This document shows, in pieces, positions 9,905 through 17,384 of a stretch of DNA of 64,000 bases. The stretch's first letter is position 1. Each line of letters opens with the position of its first letter. Below the pieces are notes generated by a model. That model had not been told where the DNA came from. It made no database searches and saw nothing but the letters and a program-made list of their open reading frames with translations. Source of the DNA: Aquimarina sediminis (lineage in GTDB: Bacteria > Bacteroidota > Bacteroidia > Flavobacteriales > Flavobacteriaceae); the NCBI RefSeq assembly GCF_002895435.1, contig NZ_POYJ01000007.1, positions 1-64,000 of the forward strand. Reading direction: 5' to 3'. The translations under genes and the position numbers were made by a program.

Positions 9905-10329
9905 CTATTTAATTAACCCCTCTTTTCTTGAGTTTATAAGCATCTTATTTAATAAATCTTTAGGATCAAATAGATCCCTTCTCCTTTTAAAAGATCTTCC
10001 CACTGAAAAATTTGTTGATTTTGCATGTAGCATTTCAGAATACGGTACCCATCCTGGATAAAATGACTTACCAACTTCTTCTCCTGTATACATTTCAATA
10101 TGTAACATCCCTCTTTTATCTGGGTACGGTTGCCGTATATAAGCCTTTTTCTTTGAATTGTAAAGCAATCCTATTTCTGCTATTTTTTGGTGCTCCACCG
10201 GAATGTAAGTGATCATTATGATAAGCGGCAGGGGTAGCGTTTGTAAGCGATGTTTTTGAATAACCTGTTAATTGTCCAGTAAATCCAAAATTTATATTGC
10301 CCAACCTATCCAAATGATGAAAAACCAAA
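9905..10329 (-). pseudogene. Chimeric, frame-disrupted toxin-tip remnant (M23 tail)
   Basis: The 103-residue open frame at 9905-10216 encodes only the C-terminal part of an M23-type peptidase (KIAEIGLL, then KRGMLHIEMYTGEE and a basic RRRDLFDPKDLL tail). It closely parallels the tail of the 7340-8096 cassette. Upstream, a different frame (10116-10328) encodes about 45 residues ending in HNDHLHSGG, which resembles the HxxHLH metal-binding tail of the M15-like effector. The two pieces are out of frame. I read this as a recombination scar joining the ends of two different toxin tips. It has no N-terminus and probably makes no active product. Confidence 0.55.
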
Positions 10330-10355
10330 AAGAGTAGTTTTTCAAAGTACTTTTA

Positions 10356-11111
10356 CTAATCACCTACATTTACATCATTACTCAAAACTTTGATTTGACC
10401 ATCTTTTTTTACTTTTAGCTTTCTTTTTATAGAGGTTGCTTCATCTTCCAAATGCATAAAGCTTTTAGTTGTTATATTGTAATTTTCATCTATTGTAAAA
10501 CATTCGTGATATGCTATATCTTCAAGTCCAATTCCTGTAGTAATTAACCTTTTTCTATCTATCGGTTTTTGAAGTAAGGTACCATATGTAATAACATCTA
10601 TCTGAATCCCTTTAATACGAGAATCATTTGGTTTATTATCAATTATTTTAGTAATTATTAATAACACTTCTATGTTTTCATTTATTTTATCTAGTCGTTT
10701 ATACACATAGCTGTCTGAAAACGAAACTGTCGTATTCTCTTCGATATAATCCAAAAGAAAAGAGTAATACTTTTCAGAATACGATTTAGTCTCATTGTGT
10801 ATTTTTTCTTTGACTAATTTATAAAACAGAGGTTCTTCAAAGTTATTTAAAGATAGTAACGTATCAGTTTCAATGTTTAACCCATAAATTATAGTATTGG
10901 ACTGCTCTAATTCTTGTAAAGAGTCTGTACTACAATCTATAAATTCATGTGGAAGTTGTTGAATAGGAAGCTCCCTTATTTTGTCAATAAAATTATTATC
11001 AACAATAGATACTGCATTTAGCTCTAAAGAATTTTTGGAGGCTATTGTATTTTTAGAATTATTACAAGATAAAATAAAAAATACAACTATAAAATATACA
11101 GGAGTTTTCAT
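10356..11111 (-). CDS. Lipoprotein, likely immunity to the M15-like effector
   Basis: The 251-residue protein has a signal ending in ILSC (Cys16), so it is lipidated and faces the periplasm. It begins 8 bases after the stop of the 714-aa effector and is the only candidate immunity gene directly attached to it. The mature region contains paired acidic and aromatic segments but no family that I recognise. Periplasmic location matches a peptidoglycan-cleaving toxin. The immunity role is an inference from position. Confidence 0.62.
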   Translation of the reverse strand: MKTPVYFIVVFFILSCNNSKNTIASKNSLELNAVSIVDNNFIDKIRELPIQQLPHEFIDCSTDSLQELEQSNTIIYGLNIETDTLLSLNNFEEPLFYKLVKEKIHNETKSYSEKYYSFLLDYIEENTTVSFSDSYVYKRLDKINENIEVLLIITKIIDNKPNDSRIKGIQIDVITYGTLLQKPIDRKRLITTGIGLEDIAYHECFTIDENYNITTKSFMHLEDEATSIKRKLKVKKDGQIKVLSNDVNVGD

Positions 11112-11119
11112 AATTTTGA

Positions 11120-13264
11120 TTACTTATAGTTTGGTTTAAAGCCCTGAAGGTGAAGGTGGTTTTTATGATGCGAATCTGATTCACAATGATTTAACTCTTT
11201 ACCTTCATGAGTTTTATGTGCTAGATTTTTTTTAGTCACTCCCCATCCATAATCATGTAGAGCGTCTAAAAATTGATTTTGCCTTATTATATCTAATTTT
11301 AAATCCCCAACTAATATTCGATAGATCCCATTATCAATATTCCCTTTTTTCTTATCTTTTCTAAGGTATTTAAAATCCATATTAACTCCATTAAAATGGG
11401 TTACACTATATGCACCTGTTGCATCAGTAGAAACAGATCCATTGGATACCAAATCATTAAAATTCACTTTGGCTAATGCTCCTATTACTGTTGAAAAAGC
11501 CTCAGGGTTAAAATACTCCCTACTAGTATCTTCGTAAATAGCAAAATCTAAATTCCCTTTTTTATATTTAAATACTTTATTTGGAGAACCCGAGAAAGGA
11601 GTCATCAAAAGCGTCTTTCTGTTACCATCCTTTTTGTAATATCTTGTTTTTCCTCCGGAAATAACTTTTTTCCATTCTCCACTTACTTGAGTTTTAGAAT
11701 AATGTTTAGTTCCATCAAGCCATTTTTGAGCTTCGATAATTGCAAAAGATCCTAAATCATGTTCTTCTCCACTGCTATCAACATATACATATCTTACTTT
11801 ATCTCCTTTTTCTAAATAAGTCTTACTGATTTTACCATCAGAATATATATATATTGTAGTACTATATTTTAACTTAAAATAACTCTTAAACTCCTTATCG
11901 ATTACCTCCCCGGCATTTTCTACACTATCACATTGGGTTTGAAGCCAAAGGGATGTAGTTTCTCTTTTTACAATTTTAAGACCTTTTACGGTATTCTCAT
12001 AAACCCATCCTTTTGTTGATTTATGATCTGGTTTTCCTCTGTAGGGCTCTATTTGTATTTTTTTTCCTTCTAAGGCTTTGTCAAAAACAATAGTTAACTT
12101 GTTTGTTCCTCCAGTTTTTGTTACAGTACCATCTTCTGCTGTAGTTTCTATAACATCTACCAATTCTGTTTTAGCATAAGTATATAACCCTGATTTACTT
12201 TTAGCATCTATATCCGTTTTCTTACTATCTACATAAATACACCAACGAATATTATTTTTATCAGCGGTAGTGGCTGTTGTACCATATTCATCTACTGTAA
12301 AAATAGCATCTTTGCCTAAAATGCCAATTTCTGCGGGACCGTTCACTTTTTTAGGAAAACTCTTTTTATTTTCTTTTTTGTCTGCATCTGTATCACGTGT
12401 CAGGGTGATAAAGGTTTCATTTTTTCGAGTTTCTTCTAATGCTTTTGCTTCTTCGGCAGCTTTTTTGCCTTCTTCTGTTTCATCTTCTCTAATATACAAT
12501 GCTTCCTGCCAGCCTTCGAAGCTTTTTACAGCATCTTCACTCTCGGTTTTAATCTTATCTTCTTTGGGACGTAACTGTATTTTTTTTATTCCTACTTCGA
12601 TCTTGTCTCCTTTGTCTTCTTTATGTAGTACAATTGCACCACCTTCTTTTTTACCATTTTCTTCTTTAACATCGATCTCTATCCAATCACTAGCCTCGGT
12701 ATTGGTAGTAGTATCTTCTTTTTTTGCAAATACCAAAACAGGTAGAGCCTTGTCTTTACTTTTCAAGAGTTTACTCCCCTCTTCTTTTTCACGAATTTTT
12801 ACTTTGCCTTTTTTATCCTTTAGCTTTTTGGTCTCTACGATCAGGTATACCTGATATCCCATCGGTGCAGATGTTAACTTAGGATAAGAGACTTTTTCTA
12901 CTGTTTTTAACAGGTCTATAGTAATGGTAGCATCTTTGGCATAGGAGGCTTCTGTTAGTTTTGCCCTGACCAATGCCTGAGTGGTATGTTTTTTATTATT
13001 TTTTTCTGCACTGTTTACTTTTTTAAGGATCACAGTAGCTATATTGTCTTTTTTTACATCTGTACCAGTGTCTGTGCTTGCGCTAACAAAAGTGTAGGTG
13101 TGAGTACCTGCACCTTCATCTACATTTTCGATCTTTTTTTCTGCGAAATAGGCTTGAATAATCTCCGGCTCCTCTTCGCTTACTAACTTTAGTACAGTAT
13201 CTTCAAAGCAAAAGGTTCTCCCCATTACCTCAACATCCATACATAATTCTCTTGTTCTACTCAT
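11120..13264 (-). CDS. T6SS cargo effector with C-terminal M15-like peptidase tip
   Basis: The 714-residue protein starts directly after the DUF4280 PAAR-like gene (7-base gap), the usual place of PAAR-loaded cargo. Residues 1-430 are a long, Lys/Glu/Thr-rich set of beta-type modules without a signal peptide. A conserved junction block (about 429-463, WLQTQCDSVENAG) precedes a variable tip. The tip has the zinc-ligand pattern of M15/VanX-like D,D-peptidases: H623 and D630 in SVTHFNGVNMDF, and H703 and H705 in HHKNHLHL. The inferred role is cleavage of peptidoglycan peptides in the target periplasm after VgrG-spike delivery. The junction block recurs in the displaced M23 cassette at 7340-8096, so the tip appears to be exchangeable. 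The assignment of the N-terminal region as delivery part is inference. Confidence 0.72.
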   Translation of the reverse strand: MSRTRELCMDVEVMGRTFCFEDTVLKLVSEEEPEIIQAYFAEKKIENVDEGAGTHTYTFVSASTDTGTDVKKDNIATVILKKVNSAEKNNKKHTTQALVRAKLTEASYAKDATITIDLLKTVEKVSYPKLTSAPMGYQVYLIVETKKLKDKKGKVKIREKEEGSKLLKSKDKALPVLVFAKKEDTTTNTEASDWIEIDVKEENGKKEGGAIVLHKEDKGDKIEVGIKKIQLRPKEDKIKTESEDAVKSFEGWQEALYIREDETEEGKKAAEEAKALEETRKNETFITLTRDTDADKKENKKSFPKKVNGPAEIGILGKDAIFTVDEYGTTATTADKNNIRWCIYVDSKKTDIDAKSKSGLYTYAKTELVDVIETTAEDGTVTKTGGTNKLTIVFDKALEGKKIQIEPYRGKPDHKSTKGWVYENTVKGLKIVKRETTSLWLQTQCDSVENAGEVIDKEFKSYFKLKYSTTIYIYSDGKISKTYLEKGDKVRYVYVDSSGEEHDLGSFAIIEAQKWLDGTKHYSKTQVSGEWKKVISGGKTRYYKKDGNRKTLLMTPFSGSPNKVFKYKKGNLDFAIYEDTSREYFNPEAFSTVIGALAKVNFNDLVSNGSVSTDATGAYSVTHFNGVNMDFKYLRKDKKKGNIDNGIYRILVGDLKLDIIRQNQFLDALHDYGWGVTKKNLAHKTHEGKELNHCESDSHHKNHLHLQGFKPNYK
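11873..11977 (-). repeat. Junction repeat copy 2 (in the full-length effector)
   Basis: This is the partner of 7961-8065, with 97 of 105 bases identical by my count. Sequence downstream of the block diverges completely (M15-like here, M23 in the other copy), which marks it as the swap point. Confidence 0.85.
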
Positions 13265-13271
13265 ACCTTTG

Positions 13272-13943
13272 TTATTTGTTCCAATCTTTATTGGTTTCTA
13301 CAGAACTCAATTTTGCTACTCCATCTTCTTTTACAGTTCCACTATACTTCAATTTAGTCTTTTCACCATCAATTTTATTATTTTTTGATTCATTTATAGT
13401 AACGGTGATCGACTGCCCGGGATCTACATTTTCTGTTCTTACGTACATGGTTGCCACTTCTCCATATTCCATTTCATTTATCCTTTGCTCTTCGTTTTCA
13501 TCCATCCAGTAACTTTCGACTACTTTTGGGGCTTTATCATTGCCCAACATAGCACCTGGAATGGTCATGGCTATTTCTTTGAACTCTTCTTTAACACTAC
13601 CTGCACTATTGATTTGCATGGGTTGCATGATGGTTACTTTACCACCGGTAGCACACATACATTCTGAGTCTTCGTACAGGAATTTTTTACTCCCGCCCAG
13701 AGATGATGTTTTTGTAGTTTTTGTCCATCTTTGTAATGCTGGCATACAGGGCAAGTACCCCCCGCTGGTAGGTTTTAACTTGCATTGACCAAAAGTAGCT
13801 GGTACTTGTACATCCATATCAGTGGCTTTAAACTTACCTTGTATTTTTACCTTCTGATTTTCTGTTACCAAAAGCTTGGCAGGTACAAATCCCTGATTAC
13901 ATTCTAATAGCGCGCCATCTAAAACATATATTTTACTACTCAT
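13272..13943 (-). CDS. DUF4280 PAAR-like spike-tip protein
   Basis: The 223-residue protein carries the DUF4280 pattern: an N-terminal GALLECNQG, the central FGQCKLKPTSGGYLPCMP phrase, and a later DSECMCATGGKVTI segment. Conserved Cys residues suggest metal binding as in PAAR proteins, which sharpen the VgrG spike and link cargo to it. A C-terminal extension of about 75 residues, absent from the 163-residue paralog at 24445-24936, looks like an extra beta domain that could bind its own cargo. It overlaps the upstream adaptor gene by 8 bases and is followed by the M15-like effector. Confidence 0.85.
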   Translation of the reverse strand: MSSKIYVLDGALLECNQGFVPAKLLVTENQKVKIQGKFKATDMDVQVPATFGQCKLKPTSGGYLPCMPALQRWTKTTKTSSLGGSKKFLYEDSECMCATGGKVTIMQPMQINSAGSVKEEFKEIAMTIPGAMLGNDKAPKVVESYWMDENEEQRINEMEYGEVATMYVRTENVDPGQSITVTINESKNNKIDGEKTKLKYSGTVKEDGVAKLSSVETNKDWNK

Positions 13944-14823
13944 TATCTTCTAGGTTAAAAGTTATTGTAGTTTCTTTTTTATAGAGGTCTTTTACCTCAA
14001 AAGCATACTTGAGCTTACCCTGAGTAACCAATCCTCGTTGTGGTGTTATTTTATACAGCCCCTTATAATCCACATGCAATTGATGTTGACTTCCTTCCTT
14101 AGTTGGCAACTGCCCTAAAAACATATTTAATTTAGGCAAGGAAAATTGAGGGTGTTCTGTATCTATTTCTGCCTGTGTGGTAATGGTAACATCTGTAAAT
14201 GAAATATTCTGCTTACTGATCTTTTTTTGTTCTATCATTGGAATATTGATATTTCCCAAAGCATTGGCTATCGTTTTTTTTGCTGACAATGGCTTTTTAC
14301 CTTCGTATTCATGATAAAAAAGATCTGAAAAAAAGAAACTATAAAAGTTATCTTCGAGAAACAACCGTTGGATATTTTCTTCTCGCAGTTGCCAATCAAA
14401 ATCATCTACCATTTTATCGAGATCAGGAAAGTCTTCTAGCAAATCATGTTTTATGTCTTGCCATTTTTTTCTTATTTCTGATGTATTTGTTATTTTGATA
14501 AGCTTAAAATTTTTGCTGACCTGCATTTCTAACACATCATTTATTGCAGCTACTCTTAGCGCAATCTGTTGTGCTTTATTGAGTTTTTTGATCACTCTGT
14601 ACTTTTTGGTTAACAAAAACCTCTTACTTACTTCTATTCGATATTGTAAAAATCCTTCTGTATTTCTGCCGTAATATGTAACATCAAACTCTAGCCCTGT
14701 AGCATTATATATGGTTTGTTTACCTTGATTTATCTCTGTACATATCTCTGCGGTATACGCACGGGTTACTCTTTCTCCGTTGAGTTTAATGGTTTGAACT
14801 ATATGAGATAAGGTGCGCTGCAT
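13936..14823 (-). CDS. Adaptor-like protein of the VgrG/DUF4280 module (family A)
   Basis: This 295-residue soluble protein has no signal or membrane segment. It appears distantly related to the 320-residue protein at 24949-25911: both have an early beta-rich half, a charged helix (IRKKWQDIKHDLLEDF here), an aromatic stretch (FYSFFFSDLFYHEY here) and a beta-rich C-terminus. Both occupy the same slot, directly before a DUF4280 gene. The shared position suggests a chaperone or adaptor that loads DUF4280-linked cargo on VgrG, comparable in role but not in sequence to DUF4123 or DUF1795 adaptors of other T6SS. The function is inferred only from synteny. Confidence 0.6.
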   Translation of the reverse strand: MQRTLSHIVQTIKLNGERVTRAYTAEICTEINQGKQTIYNATGLEFDVTYYGRNTEGFLQYRIEVSKRFLLTKKYRVIKKLNKAQQIALRVAAINDVLEMQVSKNFKLIKITNTSEIRKKWQDIKHDLLEDFPDLDKMVDDFDWQLREENIQRLFLEDNFYSFFFSDLFYHEYEGKKPLSAKKTIANALGNINIPMIEQKKISKQNISFTDVTITTQAEIDTEHPQFSLPKLNMFLGQLPTKEGSQHQLHVDYKGLYKITPQRGLVTQGKLKYAFEVKDLYKKETTITFNLEDNE

Positions 14824-14826
14824 AGG

Positions 14827-16293
14827 TTATCCTGCTTGAGTTACTCGTTGTCGATTACCATGTACTCTATTAGGTCCCATACCGATACCGCTATAATGTG
14901 CTGAAAAATGGAAATAACGGTTTCTCAATGTTTTTAACAAAATTCTATGTTCTGGATTGTTATAAGACATTTTTACACCATCATTAAAAACATAATCATC
15001 CAAAATAGCTTTTGTAGAATTTAACTCGGCAGTTATTGGGTATGTTCTAGTAACTTTACTCATTATAAAATTAACACCTTTGTCTTTTGAGAATTTAGCC
15101 ATAATCTGTAATGGTATGTAACTATATCTGTTACTCAATCCTTTTCTGTTACCAGTAAGGGTTCCCCAAAAATCACTTACTTCTATTTCATTAGGTTTAT
15201 ACCAACCTTGTTCTATCAAAAACTCTCGTTCTGCTCTTAAATCACCTAGATCAGTCAATGTATATTCTAATCGAAGCTCTTCGTCTGCATTATGGACATA
15301 ACCTCCACCAATATCCGAATGAACTCCTGGAAGAAATTTCTCAACTCCTCTATTACCTGTACTTCTAATATCGGTTAGTCTAAAATTACTTCTATGCTCA
15401 TCATCTGCAGCAAGTTGTAATGCATAGAGAGATTTCTTTACAGCATTTAGTTTTAGTTGTGCTGTATTATTATCATGAGATAATCCTAATGAGGCTACAG
15501 TATCAAACAATCCAGCAAAATGAATAACAACCATTTTTACTTTGATCCCCTTTTGTTCTAAGAATTCTCCTAAAGCTCCATTATCTACTTCATAGTAAAT
15601 AACAGTTGTAGAAACGGCACCATATTGACCAGACCCGGTAGTAATTACTTCTTTTACCTGACCTTTTCTTTGAGTTATTTCATGGATAAAATTTCTGGCA
15701 GCGGCAGCACCCCTGCTAAATCCATAGGTCTCTATGGTTAATACATTGATGTTTTTCTCACCGATTCTATCGATTTTATCCGCTACTTGCTCACATCCTT
15801 TTTTTACTTTTGCCCGAACTCCTGTGGAACCTGTACCTAGCCCCATTCCAATTTTAGAGTCAGACCCTTCGTTTTCTGTTCCGATACCCTCTATGTAAAC
15901 AGAAAACTTTTTAACGTTTTCTTCATCTACGGCTTCATAAGCTGGTTCTACTCGAGAAATATTGGAGTGATCATTGTCATAACTTCCTGTTTTATTTGGA
16001 CTCCAAGGTGTTCCCCACCAAAAATCCCGATACTTCCGAACTAATGCTTCATTATGAGGTTCTCCTCGTTTCATTTTTTCATATTCCAGACGAATATTTG
16101 TGTTTTCTCTATTATTGGCAGTACCATCAAAAAATACTGCTGCTGTAACATTCACACTTTCTTCTGGGGTTAATTCTTCATATTCTGCATTACCTACATG
16201 AACAGGAGAGGTTTGAACGTTTACTCCACTAAGTACGTTTTTACTTGCTTCCTGTGCTCCAGAAGATGTTGCTGTTAATCCTATACTTCCCAT
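14827..16293 (-). CDS. Tle1-type T6SS phospholipase effector (DUF2235)
   Basis: The 488-residue protein has the DUF2235 alpha/beta-hydrolase fold features: AAVFFDGTANN at 51-61, the nucleophile elbow GFSRG at 191-195 (Ser193), GLFDTVAS with the acid Asp264, and the catalytic His325 in LPGVHSDIGGGY. Tle1 effectors are delivered by the T6SS and hydrolyse phospholipids of target cells. It lies between a DUF2931 lipoprotein and the adaptor-like gene, 3 to 8 bases from each. It has no signal peptide, as expected of T6SS cargo. Lipase subclass and substrate cannot be read from sequence. Confidence 0.85.
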   Translation of the reverse strand: MGSIGLTATSSGAQEASKNVLSGVNVQTSPVHVGNAEYEELTPEESVNVTAAVFFDGTANNRENTNIRLEYEKMKRGEPHNEALVRKYRDFWWGTPWSPNKTGSYDNDHSNISRVEPAYEAVDEENVKKFSVYIEGIGTENEGSDSKIGMGLGTGSTGVRAKVKKGCEQVADKIDRIGEKNINVLTIETYGFSRGAAAARNFIHEITQRKGQVKEVITTGSGQYGAVSTTVIYYEVDNGALGEFLEQKGIKVKMVVIHFAGLFDTVASLGLSHDNNTAQLKLNAVKKSLYALQLAADDEHRSNFRLTDIRSTGNRGVEKFLPGVHSDIGGGYVHNADEELRLEYTLTDLGDLRAEREFLIEQGWYKPNEIEVSDFWGTLTGNRKGLSNRYSYIPLQIMAKFSKDKGVNFIMSKVTRTYPITAELNSTKAILDDYVFNDGVKMSYNNPEHRILLKTLRNRYFHFSAHYSGIGMGPNRVHGNRQRVTQAG

Positions 16294-16301
16294 ATTAGTT
16301 C

Positions 16302-17384
16302 TTAATTAGAAGTTTCGTATACTTTTATCCTTGCTTTTTTTATATCTACTCTTTCCGAATCATTTTGTAAAGCAATGGTTATATCACTATTATATTGATC
16401 AATTTTTAAGGTCAATTCTGCAGATTTCTCTTTAGATTTTTCAAATACTTTTTGAAAAACACTATATATTTCGCTTTCATCAAAATAAATCTTGGCACCA
16501 AATTCATTATCATTTTGATCCACCCATTCCATCCGGATATGATCGGGAACAGAATAGTCAGAAAATTGATCTAGTATCTCATTTGTACCAACGGTATACA
16601 AGCTTTCACCATTATAAAAGGTTACCCGTATTTCTTTTAATTTCCCATTTTTCGGGAATCTTATTGATGGTTTCCATGAAAACCGTTGTCTATAGATATC
16701 CCATTTTCCGAACGGAATACTATCGGGATTCATTTTAGCTTTTACTTCTTCATTAAAATCTTCTTCTAGTACAGCATCTATAAACTCCTCCATTGTAATT
16801 ATAGCTTCTGGTGCAAACTCCTTGATGCTAATCTCGGTTTCGGAAGCCTCAAATCTGGAAATTTCGGTTGTACGCCCCCCACCCAGAAGCCATACTACTA
16901 CAACTCCTCCAGGTGCTAATCCTACATTAATCTCACTATATGTATCTTTTTTGTTTAAGCGATTTATATACCCTTCTTTAAAAAGCTTAGCAATTTTTTC
17001 TTTGGGTAAGTCAAAACTTCCTTTATAAAACTTCTTTTCAAGGTATGACACCCATGTTATTTCTAACTTAGTTGGTATAGGTTTAAAATCTTCTCCTACT
17101 ATATGAGTAGGACCAGATTTCCCCCATCCTTGATGAAGAGTATGCCCTGAAGGAATATAAATACTTTCTCCATTTTCATATATCAAGCGCCCTTTATGAA
17201 TTTGCATGGGATTATATTTAGGGGCACTTGCAGAAGGTATCCATTCGTATTTCTCCATTTCTTTTGTAATATTAATTTTAGTGTGATCAGATTTATTATT
17301 CTGACAAGAAACGATTCCGATACAGTTTATTATAAAAATTGTGCCTAGTACAATCGTTTTCAAACGCAGAAGTTTATTCTCCAT
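16302..17384 (-). CDS. DUF2931 lipoprotein, candidate phospholipase immunity
   Basis: The start at 17384 (MENKLLRL) was chosen because it overlaps the vgrG stop by 11 bases and leaves a normal lipoprotein signal ending at IVSC. A longer in-frame start at 17453 would add 23 basic residues in front. The mature part resembles DUF2931 (EWIPSASAPKYNPMQI, then GLAPGGVVVVWLLGGGRTTE). A second half (WDIYRQRFSWKPSIRFPKNG onward) repeats the opening pattern of the first, so the gene looks like an internal tandem duplication. It directly precedes the Tle1-type lipase, and the lipoprotein address would place it where such a lipase acts. The immunity role is inferred from position. Confidence 0.68.
   Translation of the reverse strand: MENKLLRLKTIVLGTIFIINCIGIVSCQNNKSDHTKINITKEMEKYEWIPSASAPKYNPMQIHKGRLIYENGESIYIPSGHTLHQGWGKSGPTHIVGEDFKPIPTKLEITWVSYLEKKFYKGSFDLPKEKIAKLFKEGYINRLNKKDTYSEINVGLAPGGVVVVWLLGGGRTTEISRFEASETEISIKEFAPEAIITMEEFIDAVLEEDFNEEVKAKMNPDSIPFGKWDIYRQRFSWKPSIRFPKNGKLKEIRVTFYNGESLYTVGTNEILDQFSDYSVPDHIRMEWVDQNDNEFGAKIYFDESEIYSVFQKVFEKSKEKSAELTLKIDQYNSDITIALQNDSERVDIKKARIKVYETSN

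Noticed and set aside
10116..10328. Stand-alone 70-residue gene
   Set aside because: It has only a TTG start, no upstream promoter, and overlaps the M23 tail frame; it is better read as part of the chimeric scar.
12270..12854. A 194-residue + strand open frame
   Set aside because: It runs antisense through the Lys/Glu-rich part of the 714-aa effector; its Ser/Leu/Phe-rich sequence is what the reverse of such coding gives.
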